Assembly (NCBI GenBank): GCA_019745325.1
Contig: JAIETK010000001.1
Coordinates: 124,001-188,000 of the forward strand
Source: Nitrosomonas sp.
Lineage (GTDB): Bacteria > Pseudomonadota > Gammaproteobacteria > Burkholderiales > Nitrosomonadaceae
Length of the DNA: 64,000 bases
Direction of reading: 5' to 3'
In this document: positions 9,217-17,435 of the stretch, one piece after another
How positions within the stretch are numbered: the stretch's first letter is position 1
How the letters are laid out: each line of letters begins with the position of its first letter
Notes under the pieces: model-generated
Seen by the model: only the letters and a program-made list of their open reading frames with translations
Told to the model about the DNA's origin: nothing
The model's database searches: none
Program-made: the position numbers and the translations under genes

Positions 9217-9752
9217 ATTTAAAAATGAGAAGCTTATTGGTTGGATCGTTGATGACTTTCGGTATGTCCGGTATTGCCTTGCAGGCAGCAGCCACGACAA
9301 CGGTAGAAGTATATAAAAGTCCAACATGCGGTTGCTGCGCAAAATGGGTTGATCATATGCGGGATCATGGGTTTACCGTAAAAACGCATGATGTCGGCAA
9401 CAAGGAAATCCGGAAAAAATCCGGACTTTCCGAATCCGTCGGGTCATGCCACACTGCTTTGGTAAATGGCTATGCGATTGAAGGGCATGTGCCGGCACCG
9501 GATATTATCCGTTTGCTGAAAGAAAAGCCGAAAGCGGTCGGATTGGCGGTGCCCGATATGCCGCATGGATCGCCAGGAATGGAAGGTTCGCGCAGCGATC
9601 CCTATAATGTTTTATTGATTACCGAGCGCGACCAGTCGCGTAAGGATGCAACCATCTACAACCGCTACGATCCTTATGCTAAAAAAGCGGTGCATTCGGA
9701 ACCGGCTAAACCGGAAGCCGGACAGCACGGCTCTGTCATGCGTTTAAAATAA
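9213..9752 (+). CDS. DUF411 (CopG-like) periplasmic metal-binding protein
   Basis: After a signal peptide ending near LQAAA, the protein has the DUF411 pattern: VEVYKSPTCGCC (Cys39, Cys41, Cys42), then SCHTALVNGYAIEGHVPA, and a PDMPHGSPGME tail. DUF411 proteins are found in copper and mercury resistance clusters and are thought to bind metal through the Cys cluster. This copy carries about 45 extra C-terminal residues beyond the domain, rich in charged residues. It is translationally coupled to the cupredoxin upstream and 12 bases from the cytochrome downstream. Confidence 0.82.
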   Translation: MNLKMRSLLVGSLMTFGMSGIALQAAATTTVEVYKSPTCGCCAKWVDHMRDHGFTVKTHDVGNKEIRKKSGLSESVGSCHTALVNGYAIEGHVPAPDIIRLLKEKPKAVGLAVPDMPHGSPGMEGSRSDPYNVLLITERDQSRKDATIYNRYDPYAKKAVHSEPAKPEAGQHGSVMRLK

Positions 9753-9764
9753 TTCCGTCTTGTT

Positions 9765-10235
9765 ATGAATTTTCGCAGTCAGTTGTTGAGCGGGGCCGCC
9801 GCAGCATTATTGATCGGCTGCGGCGATGCAGCGCCGCCCGTTCCGCTATCTTGGAAGCAATTAAGCGGTGCTGATACCGCGCTGGTCAAAAGAGATTTCG
9901 ATCCGGCGCAAATTCAGCGTGGCGAGAGTGTTTACAACGCTAATTGTGTTGGATGTCATGGTCCTGGTGGCACGGCTACGCCGGAGTGGCGCAAACCGGG
10001 ACCGGACGGAAAATATCCGCCGCCGCCGCTGGATAGCTCGGCGCATGCCTGGCACCATTCGACGGAAGTGCTGAAGAAAACGATTCTGAAAGGCACGCCG
10101 CCTGAGATCGGCTCAATGCCTGCGTGGGAAGGCAAGCTGACGGAACAACAAGTCGACGACGTCATCGTCTGGATCAAATCGCTATGGTCTGACGAAATTT
10201 ATGATCTTTGGTACAAAAATTTTGAAGGCAAATAG
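9765..10235 (+). CDS. Monohaem cytochrome c lipoprotein
   Basis: The 156-residue protein starts with a lipoprotein signal (Cys19 in LLIGCG). It has one haem site CVGCH (Cys61, Cys64, His65) and a likely Met axial ligand in GSMPAWEG, giving a class I cytochrome c domain anchored in a membrane from the periplasmic side. It is the third gene of the cupredoxin-DUF411 operon and could exchange electrons with the cupredoxin. A periplasmic coiled-coil gene lies convergent 34 bases downstream. The redox partner is not identifiable from the sequence. Confidence 0.82.
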   Translation: MNFRSQLLSGAAAALLIGCGDAAPPVPLSWKQLSGADTALVKRDFDPAQIQRGESVYNANCVGCHGPGGTATPEWRKPGPDGKYPPPPLDSSAHAWHHSTEVLKKTILKGTPPEIGSMPAWEGKLTEQQVDDVIVWIKSLWSDEIYDLWYKNFEGK

Positions 10236-10269
10236 CCAATCGGTACGGATTTAATACACGGATAGAAAA

Positions 10270-10677
10270 CTATTCGTCCGCTTTCTTATTTTTAAGTAAA
10301 TCCATCTGCTCTAAAATCTGCTGTTTTTCATTTTCCAGTTCTTGATAGCGCGCATATAGCCGGTCTAAGTCGGCGGAGTATTGATTGACACGCGCTTGTT
10401 TTGCCTGTTGACGTTGCATCAAATCATTATAGTTCGGTATTGGAATGCTCTGCCCGGGCGTGCTCGGCAGCGGCACATTCATGGAAGGCTCGGAAGCATC
10501 GTTACGGCGTAATTCCTGAACCATCAGGAATTGCTGATAAACCGATTGCGATTCCTGATGCACTCGCTCCAACGCGGTTTCCAACTGCTTCAACTGCGCT
10601 TGTTCGGCGGATTTTTCCGCATCGGCCAGGACAGCGGTGGTGAAAGTCAGTACTAGAAAAACAAGAATGGTTTTCAT
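10270..10677 (-). CDS. Hypothetical periplasmic coiled-coil protein
   Basis: The start was placed at ATG 10677 (MKTILVF), where a clean signal peptide begins (cleavage near AVLADA); the longer open frame upstream is low-complexity antisense to the rhodanese gene. The mature protein is about 115 residues, with helical heptad-like stretches at both ends (AEQAQLKQLETAL and the final YQELENEKQQILEQMDLL) around a proline-rich linker. I do not recognise a family. It lies downstream of the rhodanese gene on the same strand. Confidence 0.55.
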   Translation of the reverse strand: MKTILVFLVLTFTTAVLADAEKSAEQAQLKQLETALERVHQESQSVYQQFLMVQELRRNDASEPSMNVPLPSTPGQSIPIPNYNDLMQRQQAKQARVNQYSADLDRLYARYQELENEKQQILEQMDLLKNKKADE

Positions 10678-10744
10678 GGAGATTAAGCGCTTAATAATGA
10701 ATTCGTTATTGCAAGCGGACATCGCATGACATCGATGTTTTTCT

Positions 10745-11197
10745 TCAACTCTGCACCCACGGCAGCCCGGCCGCTTTCCAGCCGGAAGCCTTGCCGCGCT
10801 GGCCGCTTTCATCCCGGTCGCCTTCGAAGCCCTCGAGAATGTTGTAGCATTCGGCAAAATCCATGTCGGTGGCAATCGCCGCCGCTTGGTTCGAACGCGC
10901 GCCGCTGCGGCAGATAAATAGCACCGGCAACGATTTATCGACTTGGTTGGCCAGTTGATCGAGAAAATGCGGATTCGGTTGCATGCCGGGGTACGAACGT
11001 AATTCGATTTCGGTTGCGCCAGGGATGCGGCCGACCCAATCCAGTTCGGCGCGCGAACGCACATCGACCAATTGCGCCTGCGCGTGTTCCTGCAACACGC
11101 GGTAAGCCTCCATCGGCAGCAGTGCGCCTTTATAGGGAAGTCCCAGTTCTTGCGCGCGTTGCTGCGCTTTTTCCAGTATTACTTCGAGTGTTTCCAT
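10745..11197 (-). CDS. Rhodanese-domain sulfurtransferase
   Basis: ATG 11197 (METLEV) was chosen because AGGA lies about 8 bases upstream. The 150-residue protein is a single rhodanese domain with the active-site Cys96 in the loop CRSGARS, the preceding LVDVRSRAEL and an IPGATEI strand. Such proteins carry persulfide sulfur, or act as phosphatase-like or signalling domains. A CRSGAR loop of this kind is common in short proteobacterial rhodaneses. It probably shares a transcript with the coiled-coil gene downstream and is divergent from the pseudouridine synthase gene. Confidence 0.85.
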   Translation of the reverse strand: METLEVILEKAQQRAQELGLPYKGALLPMEAYRVLQEHAQAQLVDVRSRAELDWVGRIPGATEIELRSYPGMQPNPHFLDQLANQVDKSLPVLFICRSGARSNQAAAIATDMDFAECYNILEGFEGDRDESGQRGKASGWKAAGLPWVQS

Positions 11198-11300
11198 AAA
11201 TGATCCTAACCATGTCATGTAAAAAAGATCCAGCGATTACCTTTATAATGCCGGTAAAGCTAACTTCTCATTCCTTGTATTTCCAATATTATAGCGCTTC

Positions 11301-12041
11301 ATGGAAAAAATCCGCTTATCCAAATTGATGTCGGAGCAAGGCATTTGCTCGCGCCGCGAAGCCGACCGTTTTATCGAACTCGGCTGGGTGTTCGTCGACG
11401 GCGAGCGGATTTCCGAGCTCGGCACCAAAATTTATCCGGCGCAGAAAATCACGTTGAACAAAGCTGCGCAAGTGCAGCAAACCCAGCAGGTGACGATATT
11501 GCTCAATAAGCCGGTTGGTTACGTATCCGGGCAACCGGAGCCGGGCTATCAACCCGCTGTGGTGCTGATTAAGCCTGAAAATCAGTTCATTCCGAAGCAA
11601 CCGGCGCAACCCGCCAAAAGATTTCAGCCTGCGCACCTGAAAAACCTCGCACCTGCGGGGCGGCTGGATATCGATTCGCAAGGCTTGCTGGTGCTGACGC
11701 AGGACGGCCGGATCGCCAAGCAACTGGTCGGTGAGAATTCCCGCATCGAAAAAGAATACCTGGTGCGCGTCGAAGGTGTGCTGCCACCGGCCAAACTGGC
11801 GTTGCTGAATCACGGCTTGAGCCTCGACGGTCAAGCATTGAAACCGGCGCAAGTGAGCTGGCAAAATCAGGATCAACTGCGTTTTATTCTGCATGAAGGC
11901 AAAAAACGCCAAATCCGCCGTATGTGTGAACTGGTGGGTCTTAAAGTGACCGGTTTGAAGCGCGTGCGTATCGGTCGCATCAAATTGCGCGATTTACCGG
12001 AAGGAAAGTGGCGTTATTTGCAGGATGGTGAAGATTTTTGA
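11301..12041 (+). CDS. rRNA pseudouridine synthase, RsuA/RluB/RluF family
   Basis: A 246-residue enzyme with an N-terminal S4 RNA-binding domain ([20 protein letters not shown]) and the RsuA-type catalytic segment [17 protein letters not shown], where the Asp of GRLD is the nucleophile. The C-terminal [13 protein letters not shown] motif is also present. It converts a uridine in ribosomal RNA to pseudouridine. A Q/P-rich insertion separates the [10 protein letters not shown] strand from the catalytic core. Sequence alone does not tell RluF from RluB or RluE with certainty; the S4 domain favours RluB or RluF. Confidence 0.85.
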   Translation: MEKIRLSKLMSEQGICSRREADRFIELGWVFVDGERISELGTKIYPAQKITLNKAAQVQQTQQVTILLNKPVGYVSGQPEPGYQPAVVLIKPENQFIPKQPAQPAKRFQPAHLKNLAPAGRLDIDSQGLLVLTQDGRIAKQLVGENSRIEKEYLVRVEGVLPPAKLALLNHGLSLDGQALKPAQVSWQNQDQLRFILHEGKKRQIRRMCELVGLKVTGLKRVRIGRIKLRDLPEGKWRYLQDGEDF

Positions 12042-12117
12042 TGTGGTAGTTTATTGCTGATGCACTGTATTTTCTTTATGACAGGCACCTATCACTCCTT
12101 TCATGCGGGAACAAGCA

Positions 12118-13392
12118 ATGGACGAATCAAAGATAATTTCCTCGGTCAAGCAGCAGTACGAAGCATTACCGTATCCTCCCAGAAACCCGGAAGATGAAAA
12201 AATCCGGCTGTTGCGCACCGTCGGTGATACGTTGAGCGAGTTGAACCACTACTGCTTCAAGGGAAAAAGAAATTTTAATCAGGATTTCCGCTGCCTGGTG
12301 GCGGGCGGCGGTACCGGGGACAGCGTCATCAATCTGGCGGAGCAGCTGCGCGGAACTTCCGCGGAAATCGTTTACCTGGATATGTCCGCGGCATCGCGCC
12401 GCATTGCCGAACAACGCGCCGCGGTTCGCGGATTGACCAATATCACCTGGCTGACCGAATCGTTATTATCCATCCCGGAGCTGGATATCGGAAAGTTTGA
12501 TTACATCAACTGCTCGGGCGTTTTGCATCATCTGCACGATCCGCTGGAAGGCGCACGCGCGCTTGCCAGCGCGCTGAAGGATGATGGCGCGATGTATCTG
12601 ATGGTGTACGCCGGGTATGGCAGACACGCCGTTTATTTGCTGCAGACTTTATTCCGCGAATTGATCCCGCCGCATTTGAACATTCAAGAGAAAGTGAACA
12701 TGGCGCGCCGGATTATCGGATCATTGCCCGCGCATCATGCTTTTATCAAGGATCTGGATAAGTGGGCGAATGAGATTACCGCTTCCGGCTATGGTGATCC
12801 GGGCTTGTATGACTTATTGCTGCATAGCGTTGACCGGTGTTATAGCGTCGATGACGTTTACGCGCTCGCGGCGGCGGCGGAGCTGAAGCTGGTGACTTTT
12901 CTAGGGCCGGATAGACGTTTTTACGATCCGGCGCATCTGGTCGCCGAGGAAAGTATCCGCGCGGCGTGGCGAGAGAAATCTCTGCAAGCGCAGCAATCCA
13001 TCGCCGAAAAACTATTTTCCAATCATATCAAGCATCAATGTTATCTTTCCCGGCAAGCGGCTTGCACAGCCTCGATGGACGACGAAGACAATGCGATCAT
13101 TCTTGAGCACGAGCTTGCCAATCAAAACATGGCGATCCATGAAGCGATCAAGCCGGGGGAAACGCTCAGCATCACGTTTACCATCAACAACGAAAAAACG
13201 GTGTTTCAGTTAAGCGGCAACAAAGTCAACAAAGCATGTTTTCGCTATATGGATGGGAAAACGCCGATTAGCGGCATCATCCGCAAAGTAAAAATGAAAT
13301 GCGGCGACAGCGAGCAAAAAATCCGTTCGGAATTGCGGTCGATTTTTGAAACCCTTTTTCCGATGGGCTGCATCTTTCTGCAACGTCCCTAA
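12118..13392 (+). CDS. Class I SAM-dependent methyltransferase
   Basis: The ATG at 12118 is preferred over the one at 12103, since GGGAA lies at a proper distance before it. The protein begins with the SVKQQYEALPYPPR segment found in a group of SAM methyltransferases. It continues with the SAM-binding motif LVAGGGTGDS, the acidic YLDMSAA and the post-motif DYINCSGVLHHL, followed by a C-terminal region of about 150 residues without a clear domain. The substrate is unknown. The downstream DUF2835 gene starts 15 bases later and may be co-transcribed. Confidence 0.75.
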   Translation: MDESKIISSVKQQYEALPYPPRNPEDEKIRLLRTVGDTLSELNHYCFKGKRNFNQDFRCLVAGGGTGDSVINLAEQLRGTSAEIVYLDMSAASRRIAEQRAAVRGLTNITWLTESLLSIPELDIGKFDYINCSGVLHHLHDPLEGARALASALKDDGAMYLMVYAGYGRHAVYLLQTLFRELIPPHLNIQEKVNMARRIIGSLPAHHAFIKDLDKWANEITASGYGDPGLYDLLLHSVDRCYSVDDVYALAAAAELKLVTFLGPDRRFYDPAHLVAEESIRAAWREKSLQAQQSIAEKLFSNHIKHQCYLSRQAACTASMDDEDNAIILEHELANQNMAIHEAIKPGETLSITFTINNEKTVFQLSGNKVNKACFRYMDGKTPISGIIRKVKMKCGDSEQKIRSELRSIFETLFPMGCIFLQRP

Positions 13393-13407
13393 ATCATTTG
13401 TTCGCGC

Positions 13408-13650
13408 ATGCATCAACGCGTCCATGTCGTACTGAAAATTCCGGCGTATCAACTTGCGCTTTATTACCAAGGCGCTGTCGATACGGTAGCGGCTGAAACC
13501 ACCGACGGCCGTATCGTGCATTTTCCCGCCAATGTGTTGCGCTCCGTGGTGCAAAGCCACGGCGTGTACGGCTTGTTTGAACTGGTGTTCGACGAGCACT
13601 GCAAGTTCATGTCGATCAGCCGTGTCGCAGGTGATTCGCGACCCGGCTGA
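13408..13650 (+). CDS. DUF2835 family protein
   Basis: This 80-residue protein matches my recollection of the DUF2835 pattern: an alternating strand region, YYQGAVDTVAAETTDGR, HFPANVLRSVV and HGVYGLFELVFDE. These are small cytoplasmic proteins of unknown function in proteobacteria. There is no signal peptide. The ATG is 15 bases after the methyltransferase stop. The gene ends 88 bases before ettA. Assignment to the family is fairly good; function cannot be given. Confidence 0.7.
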   Translation: MHQRVHVVLKIPAYQLALYYQGAVDTVAAETTDGRIVHFPANVLRSVVQSHGVYGLFELVFDEHCKFMSISRVAGDSRPG

Positions 13651-13738
13651 TCCAGCTTTCATTGCACCGTCACGTGCGCTACACTTCCTCTTTATTCCGT
13701 TTTAACCCATTCTTTTTAAATCAACAAAGATCACACTC

Positions 13739-15403
13739 ATGGCTCAATATGTAATGTCGATGCTCCGCGTGAGCAAAATCGTTCCACCGAAACGTCAAAT
13801 TATCAAAGACATATCGCTCAGCTTTTTTCCCGGCGCCAAAATCGGCCTGCTTGGCCTGAACGGTTCCGGCAAATCCACCGTGCTGCGCATCATGGCCGGT
13901 GTGGATAAGGAATTTGACGGCGAAGTGCAGCGCCTGCCGAATATCCGCGTCGGTTATCTGCCGCAGGAACCGCAATTGAATCCCGAACACACCGTGCGCC
14001 AGGAAGTCGAGGAAGGCATGGGCGAAGTAATGCAGGCGCAGAAGAAGCTTGATGAAGTATACGCCGCGTATGCCGAAGAAGGCGCGGATTTCGATGCATT
14101 GGCCGAAGAACAAGCGCGGCTGGAAGCGATCATCGCCACTGCGGGCAGCGATACCGAGCACCAGATGGAAATTGCCGCCGACGCATTGCGTTTGCCGCCG
14201 TGGGACGCGGTGGTCAAAAACCTGTCCGGCGGGGAAAAACGCCGCGTGGCGTTGTGCAAGCTGCTGCTGGAAAAACCCGACATGCTGCTGCTCGATGAGC
14301 CGACCAACCACCTGGACGCCGAATCGGTGGAATGGCTGGAGCAATTCCTGGTGCGTTTTCCCGGCACCGTGGTCGCGGTGACGCACGACCGCTACTTCCT
14401 CGACAACGCCGCCGAATGGATTTTGGAGCTTGACCGTGGCCAGGGTATCCCGTGGAAAGGCAATTATTCGAGCTGGCTGGAGCAAAAAGAAGCGCGCCTG
14501 GAGCAGGAAAACAAACAAATCGATGCGCACATGAAAGCGATGAAGCAAGAACTGGAATGGGTGCGGCAAAATCCCAAAGGCCGTCAGGCCAAATCCAAGG
14601 CGCGCCTGGCACGCTTTGAGGAACTGAGTTCACAGGAATACCAGAAACGCAACGAAACCCAGGAAATTTTCATCCCGGTCGGTGACCGCCTTGGCAACGA
14701 AGTCATTGAGTTTGACGGTGTATCGAAATCCTACGGCGACCGGCTGCTGATCGACAACCTCAGCTTCAAAATCCCGCCCGGTGCGATTGTCGGGATCATC
14801 GGCCCGAACGGCGCGGGTAAATCGACTTTGTTCAAACTGATCACCGGCAAAGAACAACCCGATTCCGGCGAAGTGAAAATCGGCCCGACCGTTAAAATCG
14901 CGCACGTCGACCAAGCGCGCGACACGCTGGAGAATGACAAAACCGTGTTCGACGCCATCTCCGGCGGCAACGACAACCTCGTGGTCGGCAAATACACCAC
15001 CCCGGCGCGCGCTTACCTCGGTCGCTTCAACTTCAAAGGCAGCGACCAGCAAAAAATCATCGGCCAGCTCTCCGGCGGTGAACGCGGCCGTCTGCACCTG
15101 GCGCAAACCCTGATCGCCGGCGGCAACGTGCTACTGCTCGACGAACCGTCCAACGACCTCGACGTGGAAACGCTGCGTGCATTGGAAGACGCCCTGCTCG
15201 AATTCGCCGGTTGCGTACTCGTCATCTCGCACGATCGCTGGTTCTTGGATCGTATCGCCACCCACATCCTCGCCGCCGAAGGCGACTCGCAATGGACTTT
15301 CTTCAACGGCAACTACCAGGAATACGAGGCCGACAAGAAAAAACGCCTGGGCGAGGAAGGCGCGAAACCGAAGCGGATTCGGTATAAGCCGATTAGCCGG
15401 TAA
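13739..15403 (+). CDS. ettA: Energy-dependent translational throttle protein EttA (ABC-F)
   Basis: The 554-residue soluble protein has two ABC ATPase domains and no membrane segments. Walker A motifs are GLNGSGKST and GPNGAGKST, signatures are LSGGEKRR and LSGGERGR, and Walker B regions are LLLDEPTNHLD and LLLDEPSNDLD. The charged arm and P-site linker between the domains (around KAMKQELEWVRQNPKGRQAKSKAR) fit EttA. It binds the ribosomal E site and gates translation according to ATP/ADP ratio. Its high G+C and large antisense open frames are typical of a native gene. The accessory insert begins just downstream. Confidence 0.93.
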   Translation: MAQYVMSMLRVSKIVPPKRQIIKDISLSFFPGAKIGLLGLNGSGKSTVLRIMAGVDKEFDGEVQRLPNIRVGYLPQEPQLNPEHTVRQEVEEGMGEVMQAQKKLDEVYAAYAEEGADFDALAEEQARLEAIIATAGSDTEHQMEIAADALRLPPWDAVVKNLSGGEKRRVALCKLLLEKPDMLLLDEPTNHLDAESVEWLEQFLVRFPGTVVAVTHDRYFLDNAAEWILELDRGQGIPWKGNYSSWLEQKEARLEQENKQIDAHMKAMKQELEWVRQNPKGRQAKSKARLARFEELSSQEYQKRNETQEIFIPVGDRLGNEVIEFDGVSKSYGDRLLIDNLSFKIPPGAIVGIIGPNGAGKSTLFKLITGKEQPDSGEVKIGPTVKIAHVDQARDTLENDKTVFDAISGGNDNLVVGKYTTPARAYLGRFNFKGSDQQKIIGQLSGGERGRLHLAQTLIAGGNVLLLDEPSNDLDVETLRALEDALLEFAGCVLVISHDRWFLDRIATHILAAEGDSQWTFFNGNYQEYEADKKKRLGEEGAKPKRIRYKPISR

Positions 15404-15453
15404 ACTGTGGGTTTTCTATGTAATTAATAGGCTAATCAACTCGGGAGAACAAC

Positions 15454-15666
15454 ATGCTAGCAATTAAATTACCGGAAGAAATCGAAAACCGCCTGGCCGA
15501 ACTGGCTGCAAAAACCGGTCGCACCAAAACCTATTATGTGCGTGAAGCGATTTTGGAGCATCTCGATGAGTTGGAAGAAAAATATCTAGCGATAGAACGG
15601 CTGGAAAAGCCGGGAAAACGTTGGACATTGGACGAAGTGGAGAAGGGTATTGATCTGGAAGGTTGA
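15454..15666 (+). CDS. relB: RelB-family ribbon-helix-helix antitoxin
   Basis: The 70-residue protein starts with LAIKLPEEIENRLAELA and a GRTKTYYVREAI helix pair typical of the MetJ/Arc/CopG ribbon-helix-helix fold. An acidic C-terminal tail follows that would cover the toxin. GGGAG precedes the ATG. It overlaps the downstream RelE toxin gene by 17 bases, the usual arrangement for an autoregulated type II module. It lies directly after ettA and marks the left edge of the accessory stretch. Confidence 0.82.
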   Translation: MLAIKLPEEIENRLAELAAKTGRTKTYYVREAILEHLDELEEKYLAIERLEKPGKRWTLDEVEKGIDLEG

Positions 15667-15901
15667 GTTTGATGATGCAGCAGTCAAAGAGCTGCGAAAA
15701 CTCGATCATTCGGCGCAACAGGATATCCTCCGATATTTTCGCGAACGTATCGCAAGCGATGAAGATCCGCGCAGATTTGGAAAACAATTGAGTCATGATC
15801 TATCCAATTTGTCGCGCTATCGCATGATTTGTCATATTGCCGATGAGAAGCCGACAGTATTGGTGCTAACCATTGGTCACCGCAAAGATGTTTATAAATG
15901 A
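15650..15901 (+). CDS. relE: RelE/ParE-family toxin
   Basis: The 83-residue protein has the RelE pattern: WKVEFDDAAVKELRKLD, LSRYRMICHI and a C-terminal VLTIGHRKDVYK with the basic and aromatic residues used for mRNA cleavage. The start is a TTG at 15650 within the antitoxin gene, since a stop codon lies immediately upstream in frame. It is expected to cleave ribosome-bound mRNA unless held by RelB. The DUF2442 gene starts inside its last codons. Confidence 0.85.
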   Translation: MIWKVEFDDAAVKELRKLDHSAQQDILRYFRERIASDEDPRRFGKQLSHDLSNLSRYRMICHIADEKPTVLVLTIGHRKDVYK

Positions 15902-16187
15902 GCGTGAAATAAAGGTATCAGCACCATGGCGTATACGTTCAGTGACTGTACTGCCTGATTATTGCCTTTCAGTGACTTGTAACGTTGGCACGACCGGTAT
16001 CGTCGATATGTCACAGCTTATTTTCAGTGAAAAAGCCGGTATTTATTCTGCATTGAAAGATGTGCAATTATTTAATCAGGTTCGTATTGAACTCGGTGCG
16101 CTTACATGGCCGAACGGCGCCGATCTTGATCCGGTTTGGCTGCATGAAGAGATCGGGAAAGGTGGAGCTTGGTGTGTTCCGGGATAG
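15888..16187 (+). CDS. DUF2442 family protein
   Basis: The core, from PWRIRSVTVLPDYCLSV through GIVDMSQLI to VRIELGALTWPNGADLDP, fits DUF2442, a small domain often found beside toxin-antitoxin genes or DUF4160. The ATG at 15888 overlaps the last 14 bases of relE in another frame, so the first dozen residues may not be conserved. No partner DUF4160 gene is present. Function is unknown. It is followed by the AT-rich two-gene unit after 79 bases. Confidence 0.65.
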   Translation: MFINEREIKVSAPWRIRSVTVLPDYCLSVTCNVGTTGIVDMSQLIFSEKAGIYSALKDVQLFNQVRIELGALTWPNGADLDPVWLHEEIGKGGAWCVPG

Positions 16188-16266
16188 TAGCAATCTATTA
16201 ATGACTTTATCTCTGTGTGGATACTATCAGAATGACTAGATTTAACTTTTTGATTTAGAAGATAAA

Positions 16267-17433
16267 ATGATTTCATTTAAGTCAAATCATACTCTGATTC
16301 AGATTGAAGATTTATATTCGGAACTTCAGAATAATTCAACTGTAGACATACGTTTGCCGGAACACTTAATGCAAGGTGGTGGTTTTGGAATTACTTCTGC
16401 AATAATTCAATTTATTGCTACATGGTCGCGCAGTCATAACAAAAATAGATTATTTCCATATAATCAGAAAGCTGGAGTTCTTTCATATGCAAAACTATTA
16501 CATCAGCCTCATGGGCTAATTGCATGCTATATGGCTCCCAATTTAGTGGATTCCAGGGGTAATATTCTAAGGAAATCTGAAGTGTTGGCTCAAGCAGCTT
16601 CGTATATTGAGGCTATGCAAACAAGTAAATTCCGCGAAACAATGAATGGTCGAGGTGCAATTCTAGCTTGCTTTGCAGGTGCAAGAAATGAATTTCTAAT
16701 ACCACTATACGAACGTCCTAACGTACACGGATTGCGCGGAATTAGAGATTTTGAGTTACTAACACAACGAATTATAAACTGTTGTGCTCCTTCTACTCTT
16801 CGACGCCTACCAGAAGCAGATATTCAAACAGTAAGCTTACTTATTCGCGAGTTATTTGAAAATACTAATGATCATGCGACTACAGATGAATGTGGGCGAG
16901 AATATTGCTGGGATTATCCAAATGTCAGAAGTATCATTGTAAAATATATTGCATTTAATCCGAAAGATACAGGGTCAATAAATGCACTGAGTGATGCGCC
17001 GCATCATATGTTTTATCAAAAGGCGCTATTAGATTATACAGCGACCAGAATAATTGATTTTCTTGAGGTAACCGTTATTGATAGTGGTCCAGGTATAGCT
17101 AAGAGATGGTTATCACATATTGATCCAAATGCTTGTGCCGAGAATATTCTGATTGACGAAGAGGAAAAATTAGTTAGGGAAGCATTTAAACTCGGGAAAA
17201 CGACTAAAAACATTAGAGGCACGGGGGTCGGGCTTGATACTGTTATAAAAAGTTTGGTTAAGCTGAAGGCTTTTCTTCAACTAAGAACTGGTCGGCTTTG
17301 CTTGTACCAAAACTTTTCAGATAGTTCAAAACAAGAATTTGCACCCAGTCACTTGTTGAACAATAGGAAAAAGTTACCAAGGACTGTTGGTACATCGTTT
17401 TCAATCCTTATTCCATTGTCGAACAAGAAATAA
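16267..17433 (+). CDS. GHKL-type ATPase with N-terminal STAS-like region (candidate defence protein)
   Basis: The 388-residue protein has a C-terminal GHKL (HSP90/histidine-kinase) ATP-binding domain. Its N box is RELFENTNDHA (Glu195, Asn199, His203), its G1 box is IDSGPGI (Asp272, Gly274, Gly276), and its G2 box is RGTGVGL (Gly318, Gly320, Gly322). The first 100 residues (DIRLPEHLMQGGGFGITSAI and on) recall a STAS-like fold; this is tentative. There is no dimerisation/phosphoacceptor His helix, receiver domain or membrane segment, so it is not a usual sensor kinase. Base composition is much more AT-rich than ettA. The large partner gene starts 2 bases after its stop, so they form one operon. 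Confidence 0.7.
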   Translation: MISFKSNHTLIQIEDLYSELQNNSTVDIRLPEHLMQGGGFGITSAIIQFIATWSRSHNKNRLFPYNQKAGVLSYAKLLHQPHGLIACYMAPNLVDSRGNILRKSEVLAQAASYIEAMQTSKFRETMNGRGAILACFAGARNEFLIPLYERPNVHGLRGIRDFELLTQRIINCCAPSTLRRLPEADIQTVSLLIRELFENTNDHATTDECGREYCWDYPNVRSIIVKYIAFNPKDTGSINALSDAPHHMFYQKALLDYTATRIIDFLEVTVIDSGPGIAKRWLSHIDPNACAENILIDEEEKLVREAFKLGKTTKNIRGTGVGLDTVIKSLVKLKAFLQLRTGRLCLYQNFSDSSKQEFAPSHLLNNRKKLPRTVGTSFSILIPLSNKK

Positions 17434-17435
17434 TC

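Noticed and set aside
10678..11064. N-terminal extension of the coiled-coil gene
   Set aside because: It is antisense-phase text overlapping the rhodanese gene in another frame, and a proper signal peptide starts at 10677.
13721..14569. Open frame of 282 codons on the minus strand, opposite ettA
   Set aside because: Shadow of ettA with low-complexity His/Phe/Gln text.
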